From: Apoda limacodes
Lineage: Eukaryota > Arthropoda > Insecta > Lepidoptera > Limacodidae
NCBI GenBank assembly: GCA_946406115.1
Contig: OX291547.1
Location: 15,133,001-15,197,000 of the forward strand
Length of the DNA: 64,000 nucleotides
Direction: 5' to 3'
Shown: piece after piece, positions 1 through 11,712 of the stretch
Numbering within the stretch: the stretch's first letter is position 1
Layout: every line of letters begins with the position of its first letter
The notes under the pieces: model-generated
Seen by the model: the letters and a program-made list of their open reading frames with translations, nothing else
Told to the model about the DNA's origin: nothing
Databases searched by the model: none
Program-made: the position numbers and the translations under genes

Positions 1-228
1 TATGGACGCCCGGCGTGTACCAATGAGTCTTTTTCTTAATTTCTCTAGTACATTGATTATATACACCACTGGCTTTTCGGTGAAGGAAAACATCGTGAGG
101 AAACGTGCATACATCAAAAAAAAAGTATGTGAAGTCCACAATCCACACTGAACCCGAGTGAGGACTATGTCCCAAACCATCTTTCGTACCCCAATAGTGG
201 AGACGTATGAGGCTGATCATTATCAAAA
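1..228 (+). repeat. SINE-like dispersed repeat, 3' portion, cut by window edge
   Basis: The segment carries 'cccggcgtgtaccaatgagt', then 'ggtgaaggaaaacatcgtga', 'gtgtgaagt'-like and 'ggactatgtcccaaacc' blocks. The same series in the same order lies in reverse complement at about 46395-46725, where a tRNA-like head is also present. This block series is familiar from lepidopteran SINE-like repeats (established knowledge, family name not certain). The head lies left of the window. Confidence 0.7.
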
Positions 229-1040
229 CATTTTCGTACATTGAATATTAAATATCGCTTTTGGGAGATAAATTAGAAATTATTGGGACACTGTTAAAGC
301 ATTCACTTCCCTCGTATCGCTTCAGTTCAGTCTAGTGATGTGTACGAAGATGATACTTTTACTGGTCCGTATAGTATCGAGAAGTTACTGATTCTTGGCG
401 TTGTACCTATTTTTACACAGCCAAGTGTCATTTACTGAAGTTGTGGCTAGAGGAAGTCACTGCTCTTGCTGGCAATTTATTGGATCTTGAGGCGGGATAT
501 TCAAAGCGGTATTGAAGGTGGAGAAAACTTATCTTCAACGAGTTCTCGTAGAGACTGTTCTAACTTCTGAGGAGCTCTCCATGGTGTTTTGCAAAATCGA
601 GGCGGTGTTGAACTCAAACCCCCTTTACCCGGGTTTTTCCTGACCTGAATGGTTTAGAAAATAGGTGGCCAACACAAGGCCCGCGCGCCACTTGCAGCCC
701 GATAGCTCATACCTTGTGGCCCACAGATAATAGTTTTGCTAATAAGAAACACACTTGCGTGTTAACATCTTTTTAGCCGTATAAAGGACACTAAATGAAA
801 AATAAAAACATGAAAAGTAGGTAGGTATGTAATACTATGTTCACTTGAATAACTGTTGTAAATTTTCCGTGTAGTTACAGACTCCAGTCGTATCGATTAT
901 GATGCACTAAGTGCTGCATAACAAACTCGTACTAAATTAAAATGTTTACAGTCGTAATAAATATGATTTATTTCCAGTTACATTTAATTTATTCCTAATA
1001 AGTTTATAAATAATAAACCTTTTAAACTTATGTTGGGGTA
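229..1040. other. Intergenic, no gene seen
   Basis: No convincing ORF. A slightly GC-richer patch around 605-735 ('cccgcgcgccacttgcagcc') stands out from the AT-rich surroundings but does not encode anything I recognise. Confidence 0.5.
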
Positions 1041-1044
1041 AATT

Positions 1045-1128
1045 ATAGTAATAGGTCCGAAAATTTTAATCGCTAAATTTGCATTTTCTTTATGTTTTGA
1101 GACCTGGATAATTGTTTGCCATGTTCGA
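1045..1128 (+). repeat. Dispersed repeat, pair with 36373-36446
   Basis: The stretch from 'aataggtcc' through 'gttttgagacctgga' to 'ttgtttgc' is matched with scattered substitutions at 36373-36446. Two diverged copies of one unnamed repeat, same orientation. Confidence 0.75.
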
Positions 1129-1191
1129 TGGGTATATCTTTTTTTTCTATATGTCCAACAATTTCTCCGTCAATGAATGGATTTCAAAAAT

Positions 1192-1440
1192 TCTTCTTTT
1201 TTTCGAGTATGCTCGAATATGCTTCGAGTATGCTCCTGAGGTGGTCCCATATTAATAAAGTGAATTTAAAACTCCAACTTTTGGAATAAATAAAAACCTA
1301 ATTGATCTTAATTTGGAACTGGCACGCCTTTTATGTTAATGATGTTGAAAATTGTGTTACAAGTATGGAAGTTTTTAGTGTAATAGTGAAAGAGAAAAAA
1401 AAGCAATTCGTCACTCAAAAGCAAAAAATTAAAACTAGAA
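1192..1440 (+). repeat. Fragment of the 'ggaggagg' foldback-type dispersed repeat
   Basis: Shares 'gaggtggtcccatatta', 'ttaatttggaactgg', 'ttatgttaatgatg' and 'aagcaattcgtcact' in order with the longer copies at 8293-8640 and 18221-18553. It lacks the opening 'cttcaaaaaaggaggagg' segment, so it is an internal fragment. Confidence 0.8.
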
Positions 1441-3237
1441 ATATTATTTATGAAGTTTGGCCCGGCTGCTGAAAAGGTTGACCACCCATGACTTAGAGAT
1501 TGTGACTCTTAGGCATTTTTTGGTGGGAGAGTGGGTTAATGTAATTTAACTAATCTAAATAATTATTTTTATTTCTATACTAGTATATTTTGCACTGACA
1601 TAATTTGTAATTTAAAAATATTGTCAGCGCTGGCTATAAATCCAGAATTTTTCGTCGAAAGCAAGAATCTTCAATATGTAATAGCAGGGTCGTATTTGTT
1701 GTGAAGACGTAACTATTTTCATCGCCTTTTCATACATTTTGAATCCATTTGAAACCTTTAAAAAATTCAGAAATCTATTTTTGTCAGAACATAAAAAAGT
1801 GATTACCGAAGTAATCTAAATTGGCATCTAAATTACAACACTGTGAAGCTAAGTAATGAAATATTAGTTTTATTGATTTAACAGCAATATTCCTGCAAAT
1901 GTAACGATAAAAAATATGTATGCACTTATGATCCAGTAGAATTAAACCCGCCATTTACAATTTAACTTCATAAAATCACAATAATAATGAGTTCAACTTA
2001 CCAATTGTAAGATACAATTATATAATTTTTCCTTTGAAATGTCCACTCGACTCGAACAGCCAGGAACAGTGCAATAATGGTTATTAATCAATCATTCATT
2101 AAAGTTTCAAATATATGTTTTAAAGAAAAGAACAGAATATTTTTAAGAAATTAAGGACACGTTGATAACCAGCTGGATAGTAAACAAACATTGCTGGAGG
2201 CACACACTGCTTCTGACGTGTGCGAATGGCTATCGCTATCACTATGAACACACGTAAAAATGGGTTTAGAGTGACAAATATTTTTTACAGATAGATTGTT
2301 TATCATATTGTAATGATCTACTTTACGTTTTACTTTTTGTTTAGCTCAAATAATGTAAAAAAATAAAAACTGACAAAACATTTCCATTCTCAAAATATTG
2401 GCGGTGTAATTTTAAAGGTGATTTCAGTTTTTAATCTTACAACACTAATATCCGGCATTGTTACCAACTTAAGATATTTTACTATATTCTTGGGTACAAT
2501 TGGGTACAATTCGATTAGGTTATAGATACATTTTTCTAAATAGTGATTATTAATAGGATCAGTGTCTTTGCAAACATTACGTCCATGCAATAAACATACT
2601 AAAACACGTCTATTAATTGTTGCTCGCCTCTACTTGCCTATTTGTGCTTATGTTTGCCGCCAATTATTTTTTTACACATTTCATTAGACGAAACAATGAA
2701 CTATTTCTATAAGTTTGTATTATCCATCACCTTCTCTGAAACCTTTTTCTCCGTCTTCTTTTGCATTAGGTAGTTTGTTAATTATGAAAGCTTGTAGGTT
2801 CTTAACTCCGTATTCTTTTGCATAAGGTAGCTTGTTAATTATGATGGGTTGTAGGTTCTTAACTTCGCTCTAAGATCTTAACGAGTGAAGCAGTACCTAC
2901 CCAACTTAATGTGGATGATACTGCTGGCATAGAGTAGAGAAGCGGTTAAAAGTTGAAAAAAATAACTGTTAGGCGTTAATTCTTAAAAATAAATGACATG
3001 TTACAGCGTTCGACGGTTTTCAAAGGATATAACAGGTATTACTTATAGTTATATAAAACTGTAGGTAGGTAGGTATTAAGTTTTTGAATAACGAGCATTT
3101 TATTACGGCAAAAAAAAAACGTTATTGTTATAACGATTTACCTTACGGAAACATTTAGTTTTATGCGTTAAATTAAATTAAATAAATTTAATGCTAGTCG
3201 TTATTTGTGTTACTTTTAGTTTTATTTTGTTGAGTAA
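1441..3237. other. AT-rich intergenic DNA
   Basis: No gene supported. The longest open stretch (about 2390-2590, minus) has no recognisable motif. The only structure noted is a 57-bp tandem duplication at 2751-2864, listed separately. Confidence 0.5.
2751..2864 (+). repeat. 57-bp direct tandem duplication
   Basis: Unit one at 2751-2807 and unit two at 2808-2864 share 'cttttgcat', 'ttgttaattatga' and 'ttgtaggttcttaact' at the same offsets, with a few substitutions. Confidence 0.85.
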
Positions 3238-4592
3238 TTTTTTTTTTTTTTTTTTTTATACCTCTAAAGTGGCAAACAAGCCTACGGTCCGCCTGATGGT
3301 AAGCGGTCACCATAGCCTATGGACGCTTGCAACACCAAGGGCATCACTCGCGCGTTGCCGACCCATCAGAAATCTAATAACTTCTTTTTTGAAGAACCCC
3401 ATCCTTAGAGAAAACCTTGGCATCATTCCACAACCTAAGCGTTCGTGGAAGGAAGTTTCTCTGAAACCGCACTGTACGCAACCATTTCGGTTCTGAGGTG
3501 TAAGAATGAATTCCCTGCCGATGGCGAGCGGTGCGATGGTAGAAAGTAGCCGTGGGCATCATTTCGAACAATTCCTCAGAACACAACCCATTGTACAAGC
3601 GGTAGAACACACACAGGGAGGCAAAGTCTCTCCTCAGACTTAGGGGCTCGATACCGCAAGTGAGTTTGGGATCGTCGACAATTCTCACAGCCCGTCGTTG
3701 AACCGAGTCAAAAGGGCCAAGCTGGTATCCGGGTGCACCAGCCCAGAGATGGCAGCAGTACTCCATATGGGGCCGGACTTGCGACTTGTAAAGCAGCAAC
3801 CTTTGCCCCGACGTGAAGTACTGCTTCGCTCTGTTGAGTACACCAAGTTTTTTGGACGCCAGCTTTACCTTGTCTAGCAAGTGATCTCGGAACTGAACAT
3901 CGCTGGAGATGTGAACACCAAGAATCCCAATGCTTTTGGAGATGGAGAGGGGAGTGTTCTGGAATTGTGGGACTACAATGAATCGGGTTTTCTTAGCGGT
4001 GAACGCGCAGACTTGTGTCTTTGAAGGGTTGAATCGGACCAAGATTTCCCTTCCCCAGTCAGAGACCTTGGACAGACCGATCTCTATTTGAGACACAAGT
4101 TCTTCACGTTTTTCCTCCACAACAGAACGAGGGATGCTTGCACGGCCAGTGTAATAAGCGTCTCCAGTACTGTCATCTGCATAGCAATGTATGTTGTTGA
4201 TCTCCAACATATCATTGATGTGCAGTAGAAACAGCGTAGGAGACAGCACAGAGCCTTGCGGGACACCAGCATTAATGTCCATGCTATCAGAGCAACTACC
4301 GTCAACTACGGCTCGTATGCGTCTGCCGGACAAAAAGCTAGCCACCCATTTGCACAAACCCTCGGGCACTCCGTAAGATGGCAACTTCGGTAGAAGACCC
4401 CGGTGCCAGACCCGATCGAACGCCTTGCTATGTCTAGGCTACATGCTAATGCCTCCCCCTGACTCTCAATGGCTAGTGCCCATCGGTGTGTGAGATACAC
4501 TAGAAGGTCACCAGTGGAGCGACCGTGGCGAAAGCCATATTGACGGTCGCTGATCAGGTCATGTTTTTCTAGGTATCTCAAAAGCTGTGTGT
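3238..4592 (-). mobile_element. 5'-truncated CR1/Jockey-type LINE, copy 1 (decayed RT)
   Basis: On the minus strand this encodes the C-terminal two thirds of a non-LTR reverse transcriptase and its tail domain. Seen in order: GFRHGRSTGDLL (RT region 2-like), motif A 'SLDIA' followed by a one-base deletion near 4428 that throws AFDRVWH out of frame, GVPQGSVLSP (motif B), CYADDS (motif C, catalytic aspartates intact), ILGVHISSD, then YCCHLWAGAP and RRAVRIVDD in the post-RT region. Near 3400 further small deletions shift the end of the frame. The 3' end is the ~20-base T run at 3238-3257 (a poly-A tail on the element's strand). The 5' end is a truncation at a (gt)n tract near 4590. A short 'tgagta' at both edges (3231 and about 4600) may be the target-site duplication. 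Two frame breaks make it inactive. Family placement between CR1 and Jockey groups is from motif resemblance. Confidence 0.93.
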
Positions 4593-5104
4593 GTGTGAGT
4601 ATATTTACTTTGTTATTTATTTCATTCACAAGTATTTTTTTTGTTTGTCTCCTCAATTTAGAGCCCTACTATCAACCAAATAAAGTTTTTTATTGTATGT
4701 AACATCCGTTTTTAACGATTATCATCCAAAATTATTAAATAATATTAACTGCTAGCTAAGTTGAAATGTGTTTTATCTTAGAACAAATAAGACTGTTTTT
4801 AGTTGACAACAAATGGAAGCGCATTCAGCTCGGTTTGTACATTGCGCGTGTGCGAAACATAGATTGAAAAAGTAGCTTAAGCAGCACTGCGCACATATAT
4901 CTTTAAAATTAACCAAAGCGCTATAGCAACGTCGAGTATAAAGCGATTTATTCACTAGATTGACCTGCCGGCTCTTCTGTTATTACTTATTATTAACAAT
5001 TTAACATTTAACGCTTAAGGCCATATTTATTAATTATGTTAATTTTTTAATGTGTTAAGTTAAAAGTTTAATCACCACCACTAGCATAGAAGGGTAGGTA
5101 ACTC
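4593..5104. other. Intergenic, no gene seen
   Basis: AT-rich sequence without recognisable coding or repeat content. Confidence 0.5.
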
Positions 5105-5306
5105 TAAGGGTGTGTTCCAAATCGCAACGAGGAAGTTAAAAAAGTGGTTTTGGGACGCCCGGTGTAGAGTAATTTTCCAACGGTCAAGTTGAATTCTTTA
5201 CACTGCCATAGAAAAGGTTGAAAATCACTCCTGTCCTGTCCAGAACGGGTTAATTTTTCAACTCTACCGGGCGATAATTACTCAGCGTGATTTGGAACAT
5301 AGCCTT
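5105..5306. mobile_element. ~200-bp MITE-like element with 22-bp terminal inverted repeats
   Basis: The left end 'taagggtgtgttccaaatcg' is answered at the right end by 'tgatttggaacatagcctta', its reverse complement with about three mismatches. The subterminal block 'aaggttaaa'-type 'gaggaagttaaaaaagtggt' at about 5131 recurs at about 9049, and a reversed diverged copy lies at 9545-9600, so this is a small family. No coding capacity. Target-site duplication is not clear. Confidence 0.72.
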
Positions 5307-5674
5307 AATAGAGTTGGTCGTGCAAAATTACTAAAACACAAACACCAATTAAAATACCGCAGGTGCCTAAAACTCTCGAGAAACATCCATATATAATTTT
5401 TAACGAAGAATTATCTGAAGTAAAGGCAGTATGTCACGCACTATACCTATTATAAAAACTACGGATATGCTATTTTTATGTATTATATGACATATTCTAT
5501 GTGTAAAAATAATATGACATATTTGAGCGAAAATTAAAAAGTAAGAGATATAACTAATTTAAAATTAATAATTTAGGGTAAATTTAACTTTTCTTGGCAG
5601 CAACACTGATGTCCGGTCTGGACATTTTCCATATTTTTTTTACATTTGAGCCGATATTGTTCTGTCGTCGTCGG
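5307..5674. other. Upstream flank of the Rap2 gene
   Basis: AT-rich, with a compact inverted motif around 5490-5525 ('aatatgacatat') repeated in near-copies. No gene. Confidence 0.4.
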
Positions 5675-5984
5675 TCAGTCGCTAATAAAGGCGATACTTT
5701 CGATTGTGTAAATGATTGTTCGTAATTATCATAATACATTTTCAAGTTTACAGTACCACAAAAATGCACTAGAAGTTTTTAAAGTCGCTTTACTAAAATG
5801 GCGTCAGTGTTTATGATTTAATAATGTACTGTGATCTATGTGAATGTTCTTCAGTGATCGCATCCGAGTGAGTCATAAACCAACATAGCAATGACATTTT
5901 TATAGCATACAGTGAGAATACGTTTCTGTCTGAAACGTTGCACAGGAGTAAGGCGGAAAAGTGTAAATACCATACCATAGGAAA
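5675..5984 (+). promoter_or_regulatory. Possible Rap2 initiator and 5' leader
   Basis: Two arthropod-type initiator matches (TCAGT) lie at 5675-5679 and 5852-5856, upstream of the Rap2 start at 5985. The first sits in a GC-richer 'gtcgtcgtcggtcagtcg' context, typical of insect start regions. Which one is used, and whether the leader is spliced, cannot be told from the sequence. Confidence 0.35.
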
Positions 5985-6530
5985 ATGCGAGAATTCAAAG
6001 TGGTAGTGCTGGGTTCGGGTGGGGTCGGGAAGAGTGCTTTGACTGTGCAATTTGTGTCTGGATGTTTTATGGAAAAATATGACCCCACGATTGAGGACTT
6101 CTATAGAAAAGAAATAGAAGTGGACAATTCACCATGTGTATTAGAAATTTTGGATACAGCTGGAACGGAGCAATTTGCGTCAATGAGAGACCTGTATATT
6201 AAAAATGGCCAGGGATTTGTCGTAGTATATTCCTTAACAAACCATCAAACCTTTCAAGACATCAAGCCTATGAAGGAACTAATAACTCGTGTCAAGGGCT
6301 CTGAACGTGTTCCAATATTGCTGGTGGGGAACAAAGCAGATTTGGAGCATCAGCGTGAAGTGTCGCAGACTGAAGGTGGAGCTCTTGCACAAATGTGGGG
6401 CTGCCCCTTTGTGGAGGCTTCAGCAAAGAGCCGTACCAATGTTAATGAAATGTTTGCAGAAATTGTACGTGAAATGAACGTTAGTCCTGAAAAGGAAAAG
6501 AAAACTTATTGTTGTTGTACAGTGCTTTAA
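5985..6530 (+). CDS. Rap2l: Rap2-type small GTPase (Ras family)
   Basis: Complete 181-residue protein in one uninterrupted exon. It is a membrane-anchored GDP/GTP switch of the Ras superfamily. Seen: P-loop GSGGVGKS at 10-17; effector loop YDPTIEDFY at 32-40, with Phe39, which separates Rap2 from Rap1 (Ser39); DTAGTEQF at 57-64, with Thr61 in place of the Ras Gln61, a Rap hallmark linked to low intrinsic hydrolysis; NKAD at 116-119; SAK at 146-148. The C-terminus is YCCCTVL: Cys178 heads a CTVL CAAX box predicted for geranylgeranylation because it ends in Leu, and Cys176/177 are probable palmitoylation sites, as in vertebrate Rap2. Length matches the family (about 183). The start has a good context (gaaaATGc) and aligns with the family N-terminus MREYKVVVLG. 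In flies Rap2l is linked to Misshapen/TNIK-type kinases (family knowledge). Lack of introns could be ancestral or retroposed; no poly-A remnant or target duplication is visible. Confidence 0.96.
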   Translation: MREFKVVVLGSGGVGKSALTVQFVSGCFMEKYDPTIEDFYRKEIEVDNSPCVLEILDTAGTEQFASMRDLYIKNGQGFVVVYSLTNHQTFQDIKPMKELITRVKGSERVPILLVGNKADLEHQREVSQTEGGALAQMWGCPFVEASAKSRTNVNEMFAEIVREMNVSPEKEKKTYCCCTVL

Positions 6531-7230
6531 TATTTGAGTTTAAGGTGGCATTTACTTCTCATAAGACTGCAAGACTGAGGCAAAACTATGAATGCCTCAA
6601 TAAGTTGGCTGCCTTGTTTCAGTGGTCAGATTAGTGGTGAAGTGATAAATCCACTTGCTGGATCATTGGCAGCCCAGGAGCATGTCATATCATGTTATTG
6701 ATATCTTTGATACATACCATTGTCCAATCAAGGTGCTTTATCTTATATTTTCATACTTTTTAGTACTGGTAGATACTCCCGCGGTGATCTTAACAAGTTG
6801 AACAAAATTCTTTAAAGCATTAACAGGCAATAATGATATGTTATAATTGTGTAACTAAGCAGAGACTGTGCAAGACAGCATGATTTATAGAAAATGTCTG
6901 TATTAAAATAATAGTGTTTAGTCAATTTTGTGTATATTTTTCATGAGATTAATTGTAATGAAGGGCAAAGACAGTTTAGAGAATTAAACAGCCATCCAAA
7001 TATATGCAATAAAATTATAATTGTGTAGAGTGTGATGAGTAAGAGGTTACATCTAAGTCATGTCACAGAATGTGTATTATTGTGTAAATTATGTTTATAT
7101 GAGAAATCATGATCAAAATTCAGTAAGATTTTGTCAGTTGCGTGATTGTGTTTTAAAAGTCTACCAGGATTTGTGATAATACATATAACAAAGTATCTAT
7201 AATAATAAAAGTTTTAAGTGGGAGAATCAC
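6531..7230 (+). other. Rap2 3' untranslated region with two poly-A signals
   Basis: AATAAA occurs at 7008-7013 and again at 7204-7209, both downstream of the Rap2 stop with no intervening ORF. Either would give a 0.5-0.7-kb 3' UTR. The transcript end is inferred. Confidence 0.5.
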
Positions 7231-8290
7231 AAGTGAAGTTTTATTCAACTGGAAATTCAATTCAGGTAACCATTCTTACATATTTTTATTAGTAGGTACA
7301 GAATTTAGGTATATTCATTATTCTTATGTTTAAGGTGAAACAAATTTAGATTTTTATCAAACTTAGTTACACTTTATATCTATTACTAAACATTTTTGTA
7401 TTAAAATGTGCTATTATATGTGGCTTATTTACCATAGGTCTATAAAGCATGACCTAATTATGCACTAATTAAAAGTGTGTTCGATTTGAGATAAATAATT
7501 ACTTTAATTATTTTCTCAACTGTTAGCAATTTATTTAGGATAGGTGTCAAACAAATCTTAATTTAAGTATCATCTATAACAAACTATCAAGTATTTGTTT
7601 AAATACATTTTTGTTATTTTAATCTCTTTGGACATCAAAAAGTTATATATACTATGTCTGGAGGTGGGGTTTAGGTGTAAATCTGTCAAACTGCCATTCA
7701 ATGTTTATTGTAGTGTGTGTAAATTTTATTTGTTTTGCACATATTGTACAGTTGAAATGTTACGATAAATAACATTTCTCTAACCAAACAAAGGTGTCAG
7801 TGGCAAACCTGGCATTATCAAAAGTGTGGAAAGTTATAAACAAGGAAACTTTGTATTACAAAACAAACCAACTCTATATAACCAGTTTTCATTGAATTCA
7901 AACATTTGGTTAATTAATTCAATTAAGACTGGTTACTTAAAAGAATAATATGCATTTTGCGCCTATGGTAAATAGTGGTATTTGATAATGCATTTTGAGT
8001 AGTAAAAGTTGTAGTAGTAGTAGTAGTGATATTTATGTCATGTTTTGTTCACATGTCATGACCACACATTTATGTCTTTTTAACTTGGCTGGATTATGTC
8101 ATAATTTATATTAATTTACATTAATGTCATAACATTGAACACATTAAAGTCGCAACCAAAACGCTCCAATAATGTAATGAAGTTTGTACGAAAAAATTTG
8201 CAATAGATTCACCTGAAAATTTAATGATAAATACTGGGGAATAATGTGGGGCATTGGTCTGTATAAACTAAATGGCTATTTTCCAATTCT
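7231..8290. other. Intergenic DNA with a (gta)6 microsatellite
   Basis: No gene. A perfect gta repeat lies at 8011-8028. The rest is AT-rich without recognised repeats. Confidence 0.5.
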
Positions 8291-8292
8291 TT

Positions 8293-8870
8293 TTAACTGA
8301 CTTCAAAAAAGGAGGAGGTTCTCAATTCATCTGAATCTTTTTTTTTTTATGTATTTTAGATATCCGATTGCTCAAAGACGCCGGGACCAATTTGAGATTT
8401 TTTTTATTTAAAAGGTTATACTTTCCAGGTGGTCCCATATTATTATAGTGAGTTAAAAATTAAAACTTTTGAAGGAGAAAAAAAATAATTTATGTTAATT
8501 TGGAACTGGTGAAACGCCTTGTATGTTGATGATTGTATAAAACTTTGTTACGAGTATGAATGTTTTAAGTGTACAAGAAAAAAAGCAATTCGTCACTGAA
8601 AAGAAATAAAATTAAAAAAAAAATTAACGAAAAAAAACAAATGGCTTCAAAAAGATGCACTAAAAAAGTAAAAATAATTACTACTTTCCAAAAATCTGAT
8701 CTGAATTACAGTTTGAAGTTGGTGTCTATGTACATAAGTTTATAACACACTTTGCTTGCATGACACTGATTTCAAACTGTAATACAGATCAGATTTTTGG
8801 AAATTAGTAATTATTTTTACCTTTTTAGTGCATCATTTTGAAGCTTGTTGTTTTTTTTGTTAAAAATGTT
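8293..8870 (+). repeat. 'ggaggagg' dispersed repeat with a ~200-bp foldback end
   Basis: Opens with 'gacttcaaaaaaggaggagg' and runs through 'aatttggaactggtgaaac' and 'aagcaattcgtcact'. It ends in an imperfect palindrome at about 8640-8850, where 'ttccaaaaatctgatctgaa' and 'gatcagatttttggaaa' face each other around 8740. The opening block is a very common lepidopteran repeat (established knowledge). No coding capacity. Confidence 0.85.
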
Positions 8871-9019
8871 TTAAACTCTGTGGAGTAATAGTTTACCTAG
8901 TAGAGTTTTTAACAGTTCTGCAACAAGTGTTGACAGTTTTTTTACTATAAATAAGTAAATATCATCTACCTTTTCAATAACAGTGTAAATTATTCAACTT
9001 CACAGTTAAATAATTACCC

Positions 9020-9210
9020 AGAGCTGATGCTAATCCAGAATGCAACAAGGAAGTTAAAAAAGTGGTTGGGTCTTCAAAACAACAAAGTTTTTTAATATCC
9101 TCATTGCATTCTAGATCAGCATTACCTCTGGGTAATTATAGAACTGTTGAAAGTTATTTTGAACAGCCAACCACTTTTTCAACTTTGTTGTTGCCTTCTG
9201 GAATGTACCC
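9020..9210. mobile_element. MITE-like palindrome related to the 5105-5306 element
   Basis: 'aataattacccagagctgat' near 9010 faces 'atcagcattacctctgggta' near 9115. The interior carries 'aggaagttaaaaaagtggtt', shared with the MITE at 5105-5306, and its reverse form 'aaccactttttcaac' near 9171. No coding capacity. Confidence 0.65.
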
Positions 9211-9906
9211 CAAGCAACAAGAATTGGCAAACTGGTAGTTTTTTTGGTTGTTGACACTACTAAATATTTACTGTTTATTAACCTGACTGCTTTTTTGTTT
9301 TTTGATACCCTTGAATATTTTTGGTTTATTATGCACCTGACTTAATTCTGATGACATTCTGACTGAATACATGCTTCCTTGCATGTCAATAACTTTATGT
9401 TTTCATAATTTTTTTATTAACTTATCTAGTTGTGGTTTCCTTTTCATTTCAGCATGACTGCAAATTTTAAACATTTGATTTATTTATTGTTGCCTTGATT
9501 AAATGATAACTGTGTACTTAGACAATTATATAAATTGTTTTAAATAGCCAACCACTTCTTGAACTCCCTCATTGCATTCTGGAATACACCCTAAGCAACA
9601 AGTATTGGCAAACTGATACTTTTCTTGGTTGTTGACACTACTGAATGCTTTCTTTTTATTGTTTTTGTAATCCTGATTGTTATAGTGGTTCTTGACACTC
9701 TTGAATGTTTTTGGTTTATCGTGAACCTAACTTAAAGATGCAGTTTTGACTGAATACTTGCTTCCCTGAATGTCATAACTTCAAGATTTCATACATTTTT
9801 TATTACTCTAGTTGTGTTTTCCTATTCATTTCAATGTGAATAATTTATTGTTGCCTTGATTAAATTATACATATATCTAGGTACATTAGATGTTTTAACT
9901 TCAAAA
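9146..9906 (+). repeat. Two tandem copies of a ~381-bp unit
   Basis: Anchor 'aagcaacaag' occurs at 9212 and 9593. Downstream landmarks ('ggttgttgacactact', 'tttttggttta', 'gactgaatac', 'ttattgttgccttgatta') repeat in the same order at the same offset. The copies have diverged by many substitutions and small indels, so the duplication is not recent. Each unit includes the 'gccaaccacttctt' end of the MITE family above. Confidence 0.85.
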
Positions 9907-10019
9907 CAAATTAGTTTTTATAACTTTTTTTGGAGTGAAATGTATAATTTTCCTGGAATATGGAAATTAATGATTTTAGCAGTCTATATATTAGCATGTA
10001 CAACTTTTGCCTCATAGCT

Positions 10020-10250
10020 CCTAAATTAGTCATTGTTTTGATGTTTTTTAACACTTTCAACGTAACTGTCTGTCAGTTACTTAAACCACTATACTAATTA
10101 AGATGAAATTTGGCATGGAGATAGTTTGAGTCCTGGGAAAGGACATAGGCTACTTGAAAACGTCAAGTGTGAGTCTGTTCTTCTTCTATAATTAAGGAGT
10201 TGCTGTTAAAATCCTACACCAATAACTGAATTTAGGGCTGGTGGACTTAA
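10020..10250 (-). repeat. 'agcttttgcccgcgg' family repeat, degraded, reverse orientation
   Basis: Reads 'gatgaaatttggcatggaga', 'cctgggaaaggacataggct' and 'aacgtcaagtgtgag'. These are the reverse complement of blocks in the copy at 13345-13630. Confidence 0.8.
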
Positions 10251-10729
10251 GTTGATAGTACATGCTAGGCTGTTTAAGAGTTGAAAACTCACTGGGCTCC
10301 CAGAGATAACTTTTTAAATATAAAATAATAGTGATTTTATTTTATGTTTAATATATTATGATCAAGATATAAATATCAACTTTAAGTGCATTAAATTGAA
10401 AGTAAAATCATGTGAATCAGTTGAAATTAAAAAAAAAAATCTATGATTTGACCAGCTATATACTTATATGTGCATATTATTTAATGGTTTTACCTAAGAG
10501 GATATTTGCTTCAACAAACAGGCTTTGTTAGACTGTTTATTGGGTTTTTTATTTGATTTGTTTCTTTAAGGCTCAGTGATTACCTAATTTTTTTAAAATA
10601 AGTGATTACCTAACTTTTTTTAAAATACCTATATTTAGTTGGTTTCTACTACTTAATGCTGTCATCAATTGTTTCAACATGTTATGGAGTTATCAATGTC
10701 ATTATTGATAAATCATAAGTGTAGTGGAA

Positions 10730-11285
10730 AAAAAGTTAACTACAAATTAATAAAAAGTTTTTTAACAAAAATAACAACCAACTTCAAACAGATGCACCAA
10801 AAAGTTACAAATTATTATTTCAAAAAATCACATCTAAATCACAGTTTAAAGTTGGTGGTATCGCTTTAACAGTTTATAACACACTTCACTTGCACAACAC
10901 CAACTTCAAACTATAATTTAGATCAGATTGTCTGATATAATTATTATTACCTTTTTAGCTTGAAGTTGGTTGTTGTTGTTGTTAAAAAAAGTTTTTATTT
11001 TTTACTTTTAAGTAACCTAATGGCTTATTTTTTAATTGGTAGACTAAAATTAGCCAAATCACTTCAAGTGTGCCTACAAAAATTTGAAGAGTTCCCTTGA
11101 TTTTTCTAGGATCCCATAATTATATCCTGACCTTATGACCTAAAGACCATAGGTATTCATTTGGTGTATACCAAAATCTTCTCCAGATTGTAACTAATAC
11201 TTCTCTGAAAACCGCATCAAAATCGGGTCTGCCAAACACGAGATAATCGGGGACAAACATACATACATACAGGCCAAACAAGAGT
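10730..11285 (+). repeat. Foldback end and tail of the 'ggaggagg' dispersed repeat
   Basis: An imperfect palindrome at about 10775-10980 ('aaccaacttcaaacagatgc' against 'agcttgaagttggttgttgt') matches the foldback end at 8640-8850. It is followed by 'ttgatttttctaggatccca' and 'acatacatacaggcc', known tail blocks of this lepidopteran repeat. Any open frames inside are repeat-derived. Confidence 0.75.
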
Positions 11286-11712
11286 CCATCAGTATATTGT
11301 TTTTACCTATTTTACTCAGTTCATACTCAAATAGGTGCCTGCTAAAGTTAATTATTTAAGACTTTACATATTCTCGGCCAAAACAAGTTAGGTTTGATAG
11401 AAGCCAACCTACAAGCCGTTAGGTTTATTTTGAACAGTGCACAATTTAAGTGACGTGAGCTGTGACAGTGGTCAGTGACTGCTCATATGAAATTAGTATG
11501 AAAGACAACCAGCCAAATGTGTGTCATACGCATTAAGTTAGGCTTCTGAAGAAAGAAAATTATTGCTGATATCTGACAAACTATGAATAAATTTTTGTTT
11601 AAAACTGTTTTGTTAAAGGTATTAGCAAAGTTCTATTATTGTTGTTTATTTCACATTTTTAGATCTTATGATTATTTTTGAGGCAATTTTTCTATTTTCA
11701 ATTCTGGAGGCT

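Noticed and set aside
3191..3496. Plus-strand frame of 101 codons with a Phe-rich start.
   Set aside because: It is the antisense of the LINE 3' end; the Phe run is the element's poly-A tail read backwards.
6289..6477. Second frame of 62 codons inside the Rap2 gene.
   Set aside because: Out-of-frame shadow of a complete, conserved GTPase.
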